Source: Pseudomonadota bacterium
GTDB taxonomy: Bacteria; Pseudomonadota; Gammaproteobacteria; Burkholderiales; Thiobacillaceae
Direction of reading: 5' to 3'
DNA length: 64,000 bases
NCBI GenBank assembly: GCA_030653935.1
Contig: JAURYL010000060.1
Location: 52,977 to 116,976 of the forward strand
The notes under the pieces were generated by a model that saw only the letters and a program-made list of their open reading frames with translations, was not told where the DNA came from and did not search any database. The position numbers were made by a program, and so were the translations under genes. Every line of letters starts with the position of its first letter. Within the stretch, counting starts at the first letter, position 1. Of the stretch, positions 40,576-52,110 are shown one piece after another.

Positions 40576-41685
40576 ATGCTTGTACTGAAGACACCCAAGG
40601 ATGCTTTGCTCAAGCCCCTGCAAGCCGTGGCGGGCGTGGTGGAACGCAAGCACACCCTGCCCATTCTTTCCAACGTGCTGATCGAAGTCATGGGTGGACG
40701 CGCTACTTTCATCGCCACCGATCTGGAACTCCAGATCAGCACCACCGCGGACGAGGAAGGCGCGACCGACGCATCGTTCACCGTTTCCGCGCGCAAGATG
40801 CTCGACATCTGCCGCTCGCTTCCGGATGCCGAGCCCATCTCGCTGGAACTCTCCGGTGAGCAGCAAATCAAGATAAAATCGGGCAAGAGCCGCTTCAATC
40901 TGCAAACCCTGCCCGCGCGCGATTTCCCGAGATTGCAGCTTCCCGATGGCGAGGGTTTTTCCTTCAGCCTGCCGCAGCGCCAGGTCAAGCGATTGCTGGC
41001 CAGCGTGCAGTACGCCATGGCGGTGCAGGACATTCGCTATTACCTCAACGGCATGTTGCTATCCGTACAGGGAACCCGCCTGACCGTCGCCGCCACCGAT
41101 GGCCATCGGCTCGCGGTTGATGCCATCGACCTGCCGGAAGTGGCGGCGGAGGGTGTCGACATCATCCTGCCGCGCAAGACCGTAATGGAACTCGGCAAGC
41201 TACTCAGCGACGACGATGAGCCGGTCGACATCCAGATCAACCAGAGCCAGGTGGTCTTTCGCCGTCCCAACTTCGAACTGCGTAGCAAGGTGGTGGATGG
41301 CAAGTTTCCCGATTGGCAGCGCGTGATCCCGGTGGGCCACGACAAGGTTTTTGTTCTTTCTCGTCAGCGCCTGTCACAATCCCTTACCCGCGCGGCCATC
41401 CTCACCAACGAGAAGTATCGGGGCGCCCGTCTGGCGCTCACCGCCGGCAGCCTGCGCATCGCGTGCAGCAACAACGAGCAGGAAGAAGCTCAGGAAGAAC
41501 TCGACATCGACTACGATGGCGAACCGCTGGATATTGGTTTCAACGTCCAATACCTGCAGGACGCCTTCAACAACCTTCCGAGCGACATCGTGCAATGCTC
41601 GTTCGGGGATGCCAGCAGCTCCATGCTGATCACGATTCCGGGAGACGAAAACTTCCGTTATGTGGTCATGCCCATGCGTATCTGA
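40576..41685 (+). CDS. dnaN: DNA polymerase III sliding clamp subunit beta
   Basis: DnaN is the processivity clamp. The 369-residue protein starts MLVLKTPKDALLKPLQ, contains VERKHTLPILSNVLIE, the RKMLDICRSLPDAEPI segment, and ends YVVMPMRI as clamps do. It lies between the origin region and gyrB; recF is absent. Confidence 0.98.
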   Translation: MLVLKTPKDALLKPLQAVAGVVERKHTLPILSNVLIEVMGGRATFIATDLELQISTTADEEGATDASFTVSARKMLDICRSLPDAEPISLELSGEQQIKIKSGKSRFNLQTLPARDFPRLQLPDGEGFSFSLPQRQVKRLLASVQYAMAVQDIRYYLNGMLLSVQGTRLTVAATDGHRLAVDAIDLPEVAAEGVDIILPRKTVMELGKLLSDDDEPVDIQINQSQVVFRRPNFELRSKVVDGKFPDWQRVIPVGHDKVFVLSRQRLSQSLTRAAILTNEKYRGARLALTAGSLRIACSNNEQEEAQEELDIDYDGEPLDIGFNVQYLQDAFNNLPSDIVQCSFGDASSSMLITIPGDENFRYVVMPMRI

Positions 41686-41697
41686 ACTCAAGCGATC

Positions 41698-41756
41698 AGT
41701 TTGCAGTTGGTAGTCGGCGGAGTCGGCTGGTGACTGCCAACTGCCAACTGCAAACT
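41698..41756. repeat. inverted repeat between dnaN and gyrB
   Basis: Arms AGTTTGCAGTTGG (41698-41710) and CCAACTGCAAACT (41744-41756) are exact complements around a 33-base loop with further partial copies of CCAACTG. The hairpin fills the dnaN-gyrB gap just upstream of the parS-like site and may affect gyrB expression. Confidence 0.85.
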
Positions 41757-41758
41757 AA

Positions 41759-44260
<2,502 letters not shown>

Positions 44261-44279
44261 GGTTTTCAGCCCCACAGCC

Positions 44280-44504
44280 ATGAAGATCGTTGGCGCGATA
44301 TCGGCTATAGAGACAATTGCGGAAGGTCGCGGCATCCGCGAATTGGCGAGCCTTCGTGAACGCTTTGGTGGCGTCAACTGGAAGAAGAAAAAGGGTACGG
44401 CAACCTTGCTGCTTCCAGATGGGGCCATGGTGTTGGCTGAGATTCACTGGTACGAGGCTCATGGCATAGGCAAGGTGAAAATGAAGGTGAAGCGATGGCT
44501 CTGA
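44280..44504 (+). CDS. small conserved-looking protein, first of a two-gene module
   Basis: The 74-residue product reads MKIVGAISAIETIAEGRGI to GKVKMKVKRWL and contains a basic patch (NWKKKKGTA) and an EIHWYEAHGIG segment. I recall similar small proteins next to a partner like the gene that follows, but I cannot name a family. It begins 19 bases after gyrB and overlaps the next gene by 10 bases, which implies coupled translation. No catalytic residues can be assigned. Confidence 0.65.
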   Translation: MKIVGAISAIETIAEGRGIRELASLRERFGGVNWKKKKGTATLLLPDGAMVLAEIHWYEAHGIGKVKMKVKRWL

Positions 44505-44731
44505 AATTCGTCGTGTGCGTTCAAAAAGAAGGGCTCGGTGACTTTGATGGTGACGACCTGACCATCGGCCGCCTGTATGAAATTATGGAAGAAGATGCGG
44601 GACATGGCATGGCCCGGGTAATCGACGACTCGGGGGAAGATTTCCTTTACCCCACTGCTTGTTTTGAAGCTGTATCGGTATCGGAGCCTACCGCGCATCG
44701 ATTGCATGAAATGCTGGCTCTGGCCGCGTGA
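44495..44731 (+). CDS. small acidic protein, second of a two-gene module
   Basis: The 78-residue acidic product contains LTIGRLYEIMEEDAGHGMARVIDDSGEDFLYP, a compact strand-rich pattern reminiscent of small SH3-like or regulatory folds. It overlaps the preceding gene by 10 bases, and the two have opposite charge, a pattern seen in partner proteins such as toxin-antitoxin or binding pairs. That role is only a possibility. An inverted-repeat element follows 18 bases later. Confidence 0.65.
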   Translation: MALKFVVCVQKEGLGDFDGDDLTIGRLYEIMEEDAGHGMARVIDDSGEDFLYPTACFEAVSVSEPTAHRLHEMLALAA

Positions 44732-44749
44732 TGCGAGCGTAGAAGGAGT

Positions 44750-44915
44750 TAACCCGGATTTTCATGAATCCTCGCGCGCCCTCGCTGGCCCCTTGTCCGC
44801 ACAGGAAACCTTGCTCAGTCGGGCGTATCAATCACTACGCCGCTCCTTCGCAAAACTCCCCGTACAAACAATGGACTGCGCGATCATCACGCGAATTCAT
44901 GAAATATCCGGGTTA
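44750..44915. mobile_element. 166-bp non-coding inverted-repeat element (family A)
   Basis: The ends read TAACCCGGATTTTCATGAAT and the complement of TAACCCGGATATTTCATGAA. The whole element is about 96% identical to the one at 63565 in the opposite orientation. No reading frame of note is inside. The gap from 44732 to 44977 contains nothing else I can identify. Confidence 0.85.
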
Positions 44916-44977
44916 AATAACAGCTTGGAAAAATGGCAAACAACGAACAGCCATCGAATAGGCAGTCCTGAATCTTT

Positions 44978-45673
44978 GTGCACGTGCCTTCCAAACTAAT
45001 CCTCATCACCGGCGTCACCCGTGGCCTCGGTCGCGCCCTGACCGCTGAATTCCTCGCTCAAGGCCACCGGGTAATCGGCTGCGGCCGATCTCAGGCCGCC
45101 ATCGCCGAGTTGAACCAGACTTACGGCCCAGGCAGTCGTTTCGATGTCGTCGACGTCGCCGATGATGCCGTCGTGGCGGTATGGGCGAAATCCATCCTGG
45201 CCGAAGTCGGCCCGCCCGACATGTTGCTCAACAGCGCCGGCATGATTAACCGCAACGCGTCGTTGTGGCAGGTGCCGGTGGCGGAATTCGACCAAGTCAT
45301 CGACATCAATATCAAGGGCGTGGCCAACGTCATTCGCCATTTCCTGCCCGCCATGATTGCGCGCCGTAGCGGTGTGATCGTCAATTTCAGTTCCGGCTGG
45401 GGGCGGGGTACGGACCCGAATGTGGCGCCGTATTGCGCCAGCAAGTGGGCAATCGAGGGTCTGACCAAGGCATTGGCGCAGGAACTTCCAGCGGGGATGG
45501 CTGCGGTTCCGTTGTCGCCGGGCATCATCGATACCGCCATGCTGCGTTCCTGCTTCGGTGCTGATGCCGGCCTGTATCCGTTGCCGGAGGAATGGGCGAA
45601 GACAGCCGTGCCCTATCTGTTGGCGCTCGGCCCCGAGGACAACGGCCAGTCCCTCACCGTCGGCGACCGTTAA
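44978..45673 (+). CDS. short-chain dehydrogenase/reductase
   Basis: The 231-residue protein has the SDR cofactor motif ITGVTRGLGRAL, the LLNSAG motif, the catalytic Ser in VNFSSGWG and YxxxK as YCASK (about residues 147-151). The GRSQ segment after the second strand suggests NADP use, but this is uncertain. The start is a GTG; a second GTG two codons later is equally possible. The substrate cannot be inferred. The phosphatase gene follows six bases later. Confidence 0.88.
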   Translation: MHVPSKLILITGVTRGLGRALTAEFLAQGHRVIGCGRSQAAIAELNQTYGPGSRFDVVDVADDAVVAVWAKSILAEVGPPDMLLNSAGMINRNASLWQVPVAEFDQVIDINIKGVANVIRHFLPAMIARRSGVIVNFSSGWGRGTDPNVAPYCASKWAIEGLTKALAQELPAGMAAVPLSPGIIDTAMLRSCFGADAGLYPLPEEWAKTAVPYLLALGPEDNGQSLTVGDR

Positions 45674-45679
45674 CTCGCC

Positions 45680-46312
45680 ATGCGGGTCTACCTGGTCCGC
45701 CACGGCGAAAGCGAAGCCAATATCGGTGGCTATATCAATGACGATCCCAGCAAGCCGGTTACGTTGACCGCCAAAGGTCGGGCGCAGGCAACCACGGCTG
45801 CCGAAGCGTTGCGCGCTGTCGCGATCACCCATGCCTATGCTTCGCGGTTCCCGCGCGCGCGGGAGACCGCCGAGATCATCCTGGCGGGCCGCGAACTTTC
45901 CCTGACCATCGACGCCCGCCTCAACGAACGTCGATCCGGCCTCGATGGCCAATCAGTGGAAGCTTTCAACAGCCTGGTATGCGCGGACCCGGTGCGAATC
46001 AAGCCGGAGAATGGCGAGTCGTTTCTTGAGCAGATGGCGCGGCTGAGGGCATTTCTCGATGAAATCGCACAGCGCCATCCCCAAGGCGTGGTGCTGGCGG
46101 TATCCCATGAGAACCCGATCCTGGCGGTGGCGGCGCTGGCCGGGCGGGAAGCCGAAGTGGCCGCGCGCGGCGCTATCGGCAATTGCGAATGGCTGCTTCT
46201 GGAGTGGCCGAGTGAGTCCTTACTTACGCCGCAGGTGGCTTATCTTGAGGATGAGCACCATTCCGGAGAGGGCCAGCGTGATGCTGTTGGCGAGGATGAT
46301 CGGCCAGCTTGA
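45680..46312 (+). CDS. histidine phosphatase family protein
   Basis: The N-terminal LVRHGESEAN carries the phospho-acceptor histidine, and the second histidine is in AVSHENPIL. Arg residues of the phosphate pocket (FPRARETAEI) are present. It is a phosphoglycerate-mutase-like phosphatase of unknown substrate. Homologous sequence appears to end near CEWLLLEWP; the last 33 residues overlap the antisense end of the SemiSWEET pseudogene and are probably a read-through tail. Confidence 0.85.
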   Translation: MRVYLVRHGESEANIGGYINDDPSKPVTLTAKGRAQATTAAEALRAVAITHAYASRFPRARETAEIILAGRELSLTIDARLNERRSGLDGQSVEAFNSLVCADPVRIKPENGESFLEQMARLRAFLDEIAQRHPQGVVLAVSHENPILAVAALAGREAEVAARGAIGNCEWLLLEWPSESLLTPQVAYLEDEHHSGEGQRDAVGEDDRPA

Positions 46313-46480
46313 AAGCGCGATGCCATAGGCCAGCCACAACGCAACGCCCAGGGTGAACAGGCTGTACATGGACAGCGAGACCCCGGAAAGGTCGCGGCTG
46401 CTTCATGATTTCAGCGCTTGCGGCACGAAGGCGGCGGTGGTGAGCACGGCGGCGCCGTAGCCGATCAGATCGGGCGTCAT
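46220..46480 (-). pseudogene. SemiSWEET-type transporter gene with an in-frame TGA
   Basis: The frame starts MTPDLIGYGAAVLTTAAFVPQALKS, meets TGA at codon 26 (46403-46405), then continues in the same frame with SRDLSGVSLSMYSLFTLG and further membrane helices to TAA at 46220. The joined 86 codons match the three-helix SemiSWEET/PQ-loop pattern, with the stop at the place where a Trp is often found (K-x-W-R). A single TGG to TGA change explains it. Start overlaps the mscS stop by four bases. Either a broken gene, a sequencing error or read-through. Confidence 0.75.
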
Positions 46481-47304
46481 CCGGCTTGTCCCAGCAGACG
46501 CACTTCGCGTTGCGGGAACGGGATGTGGATGCCTTTCGCGCGGAAGGCTTCCAGCACGGCCTTGTTGATTTCGCTGGGGGTGGTGAGGAAGGCGTCGACT
46601 GAAACCCAGGGGCGGATGCTGATGTTGACCGAGGAGTCCGCCAGGGTGGCGACCTGCACCAGCGGCACCGGATCGCGCAGGACATTGGGATTGGCGGCGA
46701 GAATGGCATCGATGTCGGCCAGCGCCATGTTCAGATCGGTGTCGTAGGCGACACCGACGCTGACGTGCAACTGACGGATCTGGCCGTAGTTGTGCATGAT
46801 CTCGCCGACGATCTTGCGGTTGGGTATGACCACATGCGAGCGGTCGTAGTGGCTGAGGATGGTGGTGAACAGGCTGATGGATTCGACCTGGCCTTCCTCG
46901 CCGGCGATGGAGACATACTCGCCAACCCGGAACGGCCGCGTGAAGATGATGGTCAGCCCCGCCGCCAGGTTGGACAGGACGCCCTGCATCGCCAGAGCGA
47001 GACCGGCACCGGCGACGCCGAGACCGGCGACCAGGGGCAGCAATTCCACCCCCAGGTTCTGCAAGGCCATCACCACGAACAGGCCCAGCACCAGTACCCG
47101 CGCCAGGCGCACCAGAAGCACGCGGATGGTGATGTCCAGATCGAGCTTGGTCAGAACCCCCTCGAACAAGTTGCCCAGCCAACGACCGGCAAAGTGTCCC
47201 GCCAGGATGATCAGGCAGGCGACCAGCACCTTGGGCCCGAATTGCAGGCCCAGATCGATGGCGGTGCTCTGAACCTGGTTCAGCGTGTCGAGTTGGGTGT
47301 TCAT
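46477..47304 (-). CDS. mscS: small-conductance mechanosensitive channel MscS
   Basis: This 275-residue protein has three membrane helices (about 25-45, 65-85, 92-125) and the glycine/alanine-rich pore helix (GLGVAGAGLALAMQGVLSNLAAG), followed by the beta domain with FRVGEYVSIAG and a C-terminal alpha/beta part. Size equals E. coli MscS. The stop overlaps the SemiSWEET start, so those two genes formed an operon. Confidence 0.93.
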   Translation of the reverse strand: MNTQLDTLNQVQSTAIDLGLQFGPKVLVACLIILAGHFAGRWLGNLFEGVLTKLDLDITIRVLLVRLARVLVLGLFVVMALQNLGVELLPLVAGLGVAGAGLALAMQGVLSNLAAGLTIIFTRPFRVGEYVSIAGEEGQVESISLFTTILSHYDRSHVVIPNRKIVGEIMHNYGQIRQLHVSVGVAYDTDLNMALADIDAILAANPNVLRDPVPLVQVATLADSSVNISIRPWVSVDAFLTTPSEINKAVLEAFRAKGIHIPFPQREVRLLGQAG

Positions 47305-47432
47305 GGCGGTCTCCGGTCGAACGAATCGTCTTGGATTCTATGTCCCGTCGGGTCGCTCATGTGGCACAGGGTAGAATCAGCGACTTGCCTCCCGACGACG
47401 GAGGCAGTCATTCGTTCACACGCTTTGCCCCC

Positions 47433-49052
47433 ATGCTGCGATTAACCGAAGTCAAACTCCCACTCGAACATCCCGAAGCCGATCTGCCCGCCGCCATCCT
47501 CAGGAAACTGGGCATCCCGGCGGATCAGTTGCTGCGCTTCGAAATCCACCGGCGTGGCTACGACGCGCGCAAGCGGTCCGCTATTTCCCTCATCTACACC
47601 CTGGATGTGGAGGTGAAGCACGAGGCGGCCGTGCTCAAGCGCCTGCGCGGGGATGCCCATGTTCAGATCACGCCGGACATGACTTACCGCTTTGTCGCCA
47701 AGGCGCCGGCGGGCCTGACCTCACGTCCGGTCGTCATCGGCAGCGGCCCCTGCGGCCTGCTCGCCGGCCTGGTGCTGGCGCAGATGGGATTCCGCCCGAT
47801 CATCCTGGAGCGCGGAAAGTCCGTGCGCGAGCGGACCAAGGACACCTGGGGCCTCTGGCGCAAGGGCGAGCTCAACCCGGAATCGAATGTGCAGTTCGGC
47901 GAGGGCGGTGCCGGCACCTTCTCCGACGGCAAGCTCTACAGCCAGATCAAGGACCCGCAACACCACGGCCGCAAGGTTCTGGAAGAATTCGTCAAGGCCG
48001 GGGCGCCGGAGGAAATCCTCTATGTCAGCAAACCGCATATCGGCACCTTCCGTCTGGTGACCATGGTCGAACAGATACGTGGCGAAATCGAGTCGCTGGG
48101 CGGCGAGATCCGCTTCCAGAGCCGGGTGACGGATGTGGAGATCGAAGCGGGACAAATGCGCGCCGTGATCCTGGCCGACGGCGAACGCATCGCCGCCGAT
48201 CACGTCATCCTGGCGGTCGGCCACAGCGCCCGCGATACCTTCCGCATGCTGCATGAGCGTGGCGTTCACATCGAAGCGAAGGCGTTCTCGGTGGGCTTCC
48301 GCATTGAACACCCGCAGGCGTTGATCGACGCCTGCCGCTTCGGCGACCACAGCGGCAATCCCATCCTCGGCGCCGCCGATTACCGACTGGTCTACCACGC
48401 CGGCAATGGCCGCTCCGCCTACAGCTTCTGCATGTGCCCGGGCGGCACCGTGGTCGCCGCCACCTCGGAGGCGGGGCGGGTGGTCACCAACGGCATGAGC
48501 CAGTATTCGCGCAACGAGCGCAACGCCAACGCCGCCCTCGTCGTCGGCATCGAACCACGGGACTTCCCCGGTGACGTGAATACCAATCCGCTCGCCGGCA
48601 TGGATTTCCAGCGCCACTGGGAAGAGGCCGCCTTCATCGCCGGTGGCGGCGACTATCGGGCGCCGGCGCAGAAAGTCGGTGACTTCCTCGCCGGCCGTCC
48701 CTCCAGCGGCCCTGGCTCGGTGGCTCCCTCCTACACTCCCGGCGTCCGCTGGACCGACCTCTCGGGCTGTCTGCCGGACTACGTCATCGCCACCCTGCGC
48801 GAGGCCCTGCCCGCCTTCGACCGGCAGATACGCGGCTTCGCCATGGACGACGCGGTACTCACCGGCGTCGAGACGCGCACCTCCTCGCCCATTCGCCTCA
48901 CCCGCGACCCGGGTTGCCAAAGCCTCAACACGCGCGGCCTCTACCCCGCCGGCGAAGGCGCGGGTTATGCCGGCGGCATCCTCTCCGCCGCCGTCGACGG
49001 CATCAAGTGCGCGGAAGCGCTGGCTTTGAGCATGGTGAGGCAAGGCGCGTGA
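47433..49052 (+). CDS. FAD-dependent oxidoreductase
   Basis: The 539-residue protein has an N-terminal domain of about 100 residues (MLRLTEVKLPLEHPEADL) before the FAD-binding motif VIGSGPCGLLAGLVLAQ, a NVQFGEGGAGTFSDGKLY segment, and a C-terminal GLYPAGEGAGYAGGILSAAVDG typical of this HI0933/YhiN-like or FAD-dependent dehydrogenase group. The cofactor is clear; the substrate is unknown. The ATG at 47433 is chosen because conservation begins there. Confidence 0.88.
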   Translation: MLRLTEVKLPLEHPEADLPAAILRKLGIPADQLLRFEIHRRGYDARKRSAISLIYTLDVEVKHEAAVLKRLRGDAHVQITPDMTYRFVAKAPAGLTSRPVVIGSGPCGLLAGLVLAQMGFRPIILERGKSVRERTKDTWGLWRKGELNPESNVQFGEGGAGTFSDGKLYSQIKDPQHHGRKVLEEFVKAGAPEEILYVSKPHIGTFRLVTMVEQIRGEIESLGGEIRFQSRVTDVEIEAGQMRAVILADGERIAADHVILAVGHSARDTFRMLHERGVHIEAKAFSVGFRIEHPQALIDACRFGDHSGNPILGAADYRLVYHAGNGRSAYSFCMCPGGTVVAATSEAGRVVTNGMSQYSRNERNANAALVVGIEPRDFPGDVNTNPLAGMDFQRHWEEAAFIAGGGDYRAPAQKVGDFLAGRPSSGPGSVAPSYTPGVRWTDLSGCLPDYVIATLREALPAFDRQIRGFAMDDAVLTGVETRTSSPIRLTRDPGCQSLNTRGLYPAGEGAGYAGGILSAAVDGIKCAEALALSMVRQGA

Positions 49053-49158
49053 GCGCATGGTCAGCGCGCTTTCCAGCCGTGGGTGGGTACGGAGTCCGCT
49101 CCGCGACCGGCCGTGCGCGGCTCATGACCAGCCGCGCCGCCGGCGCTCGGGAAAAGCC

Positions 49159-49530
49159 ATGAACCGTCGCTTCTCCCTGGCCGCACGCGGCAAAGGCTTC
49201 GTCCACGCCTGGCGTGGCGTCGTGTACCTGATCGCCACCCAGCACAATGCCTGGATTCATCTATTCGCCGCCGCCTGTGTCATCGCGGCCGGGCTTTACC
49301 TCGAACTGAACCGCTGGGAATGGGCCTGGCTGATCCTCGCCATCGGTCTGGTGCTGGCGGCGGAGGCCATGAATACCGCCATCGAGGCGCTCGCCGACGC
49401 GCTCTCCCCTGAATTCAACGCGGGCATCGGCCGCGCCAAAGATGTCGCCGCCGCCGCCGTGCTGATCCTCGCCCTCACCGCCGCCGCTATCGGCGCGCTG
49501 GTGTTTCTGCCGCATTTCGGATGCCTATGA
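49159..49530 (+). CDS. dgkA: diacylglycerol kinase (DgkA family)
   Basis: This small membrane kinase phosphorylates diacylglycerol, or undecaprenol in some bacteria. The 123-residue protein has the family motif EAMNTAIEALADAL and about three membrane helices. The ATG at 49159 gives the usual length. Its end overlaps the uvrD start by ten bases. Confidence 0.9.
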   Translation: MNRRFSLAARGKGFVHAWRGVVYLIATQHNAWIHLFAAACVIAAGLYLELNRWEWAWLILAIGLVLAAEAMNTAIEALADALSPEFNAGIGRAKDVAAAAVLILALTAAAIGALVFLPHFGCL

Positions 49531-51686
49531 CCTCCTCACTCCTCGCCGGTCTCAACCCCGAGCAACTCGTCGCCGTCACCACGCCCACCTCCGCCCTCGT
49601 CCTGGCCGGCGCCGGCTCCGGCAAGACGCGGGTGCTCACCACCCGCATCGCCTGGCTGATCCAGCAACAGCAGGTCTCGCCCATGGGCCTGCTGGCGGTC
49701 ACCTTCACCAACAAGGCGGCGAAGGAGATGCTGACGCGGTTGACCGCCATGCTGCCCATCAATACGCGCGGCATGTGGATAGGCACCTTCCACGGCCTCT
49801 GCAACCGCCTGCTGCGCGCGCACCACCGCGAGGCCGGGCTGCCGTCGCTGTTCACCATCCTCGATTCCTCGGATCAGCTTTCCGCCGTCAAACGCGGCTT
49901 GCGCGCGCTCAACGTCGACACCGAGAAATACGACCCGCGCAAGGTGCAGAGCTTCATCAACCAGAACAAGGAAATGGGCCTACGCGCCGACAAGGTTGAA
50001 GCCTGGGACCCGTTCAGCAGCCACCTCGCCGAGTACTACGCCGCCTACGACGCGCAATGCCAGCGCGAGGGCGCGGTGGATTTCGCCGAGCTGCTGCTGC
50101 GCGCCTACGAGCTGCTGACGCGCAACGCCCTGCTGCGTGAGCACTATCAGGAACGTTTCCGGCACATCCTGGTGGACGAGTTCCAGGACACCAGCAGCCT
50201 GCAATACGAATGGCTGAAACTGCTCAAAGGCCCCGAGAGCGATCAAGGCGGCACCCTGTTCGCGGTGGGCGACGACGACCAGTCGATCTACGCCTTCCGG
50301 GGCGCCAACGTCGGCAACATGCAGCAGCTGATGCGTGAGTACGGCATCGCCGAGCCGATCAAGCTCACCCGCAACTACCGCTCGCTCACCACCATCCTCG
50401 ACGCCGCCAACGCCGTCATCAGCAACAACGAGGGCCGCCTCGGCAAGGACTTGTGGACCGACGCCGGCCAGGGTGAACCCATCCGCCACTTCCAGGCCTA
50501 CAACGACGGTGAGGAAGCGCGCTTCATCGTCGAGGAAATCCAGCACCGCCGTCTGGAGGGCGAAAAATATATCGACATGGCCGTGCTCTATCGCGCCAAC
50601 GCCCTCTCGCGCGGCCTTGAACATGCACTGTTCTCCGCCGTCATCCCCTATCGCGTTTACGGCGGCCTGCGCTTCTTCGAGCGCGCCGAGATCAAGCACG
50701 CCCTCGCCTACCTGCGCCTTGCCGCCAGCCCGGAGGATGACAACGCCTTCCTGCGCGTGGTCAACTTCCCGACCCGAGGCATCGGCATGCGCAGCGTCGA
50801 GATGCTGAGCGAACAGGCGAACGCGGCGGGCACCAGTTTGTGGGCGGGCGCCTGCGCCGGTGGCAAGAAATTTGCCCCCTTCGTCCTGCTCATCGAAGCC
50901 CTGCGCGAGGAGATCCGCGACCTGCCGCTGGCCGAGAAGGTAGACCACGTGGTCGAGCGTTGCGGCCTGCTGGGGTACTATCGCAACGAGAAGGACGGTG
51001 AGGATCGCGTCGAAAACCTCGGCGAACTCGCCACCGCTGCTGCTGCCTATGCCCAGGAAAGCGACGACCAGAGCCTCGAAGGTTTCCTCGGCCATGCCGC
51101 CCTGGAAGCTGGAGAGCACGAAGCCGCGCAAGGCCAGGACGCGGTGCAATTGATGACCATCCACGCCGCCAAGGGCCTGGAATTTAATACCGTATTCATC
51201 ACCGGCCTGGAGGAAGGCCTTTTCCCGCATGAGAACGCGTTAACCGAAACCGATGGCCTGGAAGAAGAACGCCGACTCATGTACGTTGCAATCACGCGCG
51301 CGCGCAAACAGCTGTACCTCAGCCACGCGCAGTCCAGAATGCTGCATGGCCAAGTGCGCTATGGCCTGCCTTCCCGCTTTCTGGAAGAAATCCCGGAGAA
51401 ACTAGTGAACTCGCTATCCAACCGCACCACCCCAGTCGTGCCGAAACCACAGGCAACCGGCACCAACTTCGTCACCCGCAAGATCACCCCGGCGCCGCCG
51501 CCGCCACCACGCCGCCTGGCCGACGTTCCTTTCAAGGTCGGCAGCCGCGTCAGCCATGTCCGCTACGGCGAAGGCGTGGTCGCCGGCTACCAGGGCCAGG
51601 CGCCGAACATGGAAATCAAGATCAACTTTCCCAAGATCGGCGAGAAGGCGTTCCTGCTGGAATACGCCAAGCTGGAGGCGGTATAG
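49521..51686 (+). CDS. uvrD: UvrD-type DNA helicase II
   Basis: UvrD unwinds DNA in nucleotide excision and mismatch repair. Motifs: Walker A AGAGSGKTRVL, the TFTNKAAKEM motif, DEFQDTS, QSIYAFRGA, the YRS motif, and AITRARKQLYLSHA. Length is 721 residues, with a C-terminal domain (VGSRVSHVRYGEGVVAGYQG) that resembles the PcrA/UvrD tail. The start could be the first or the third codon. Confidence 0.95.
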   Translation: MPMTSSLLAGLNPEQLVAVTTPTSALVLAGAGSGKTRVLTTRIAWLIQQQQVSPMGLLAVTFTNKAAKEMLTRLTAMLPINTRGMWIGTFHGLCNRLLRAHHREAGLPSLFTILDSSDQLSAVKRGLRALNVDTEKYDPRKVQSFINQNKEMGLRADKVEAWDPFSSHLAEYYAAYDAQCQREGAVDFAELLLRAYELLTRNALLREHYQERFRHILVDEFQDTSSLQYEWLKLLKGPESDQGGTLFAVGDDDQSIYAFRGANVGNMQQLMREYGIAEPIKLTRNYRSLTTILDAANAVISNNEGRLGKDLWTDAGQGEPIRHFQAYNDGEEARFIVEEIQHRRLEGEKYIDMAVLYRANALSRGLEHALFSAVIPYRVYGGLRFFERAEIKHALAYLRLAASPEDDNAFLRVVNFPTRGIGMRSVEMLSEQANAAGTSLWAGACAGGKKFAPFVLLIEALREEIRDLPLAEKVDHVVERCGLLGYYRNEKDGEDRVENLGELATAAAAYAQESDDQSLEGFLGHAALEAGEHEAAQGQDAVQLMTIHAAKGLEFNTVFITGLEEGLFPHENALTETDGLEEERRLMYVAITRARKQLYLSHAQSRMLHGQVRYGLPSRFLEEIPEKLVNSLSNRTTPVVPKPQATGTNFVTRKITPAPPPPPRRLADVPFKVGSRVSHVRYGEGVVAGYQGQAPNMEIKINFPKIGEKAFLLEYAKLEAV

Positions 51687-51860
51687 CGTTTTGCTCAGTG
51701 CCGGATAAGCCCGTTTGAATGGGTCTACAAGCCGCAGCTTGATGGCACGCACGACATAAGCCTTGGAATATGACCCCGTGAGGCGCGCATGCCTGTGTGG
51801 CTCACGCGGGTGTGTGGTTAGCGCTGAGCGGCTGTGAAGAAATACGGGCACCCATCATGA

Positions 51861-51981
51861 CCGTCATTCCCGCGCAGGCGGGAATCCAGTTCGTGGGGCT
51901 GACTGCCTTGAAAATCAATCAGATATACAACCTGGATTCCTTGTCACCCCTACGGAAGCGGGGCTGCGCGGGAATGACGGT
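51861..51981. repeat. short interspersed repeat with inverted ends, in a 424-bp intergenic region
   Basis: The block begins CCGTCATTCCCGCGCAG and ends with its complement (GCGCGGGAATGACGG); inner arms GGAATCCAG and CTGGATTCC also pair. It resembles the ATTCCC...GGGAAT repeats that are widespread in some proteobacteria and used as integration targets. The rest of 51687-52110 shows no gene I can support. Confidence 0.75.
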
Positions 51982-52110
51982 GGGTTTTTCCACCGGTCTC
52001 AATTAATTCACAACCGCTGAGTCGAACTATGAGTGCTGGAATGCAAAAACAGCACTTACAACTACGGGTGGAATAGCCAGGCCACCTTGCAGGTTTTCGA
52101 GACATTGCCC

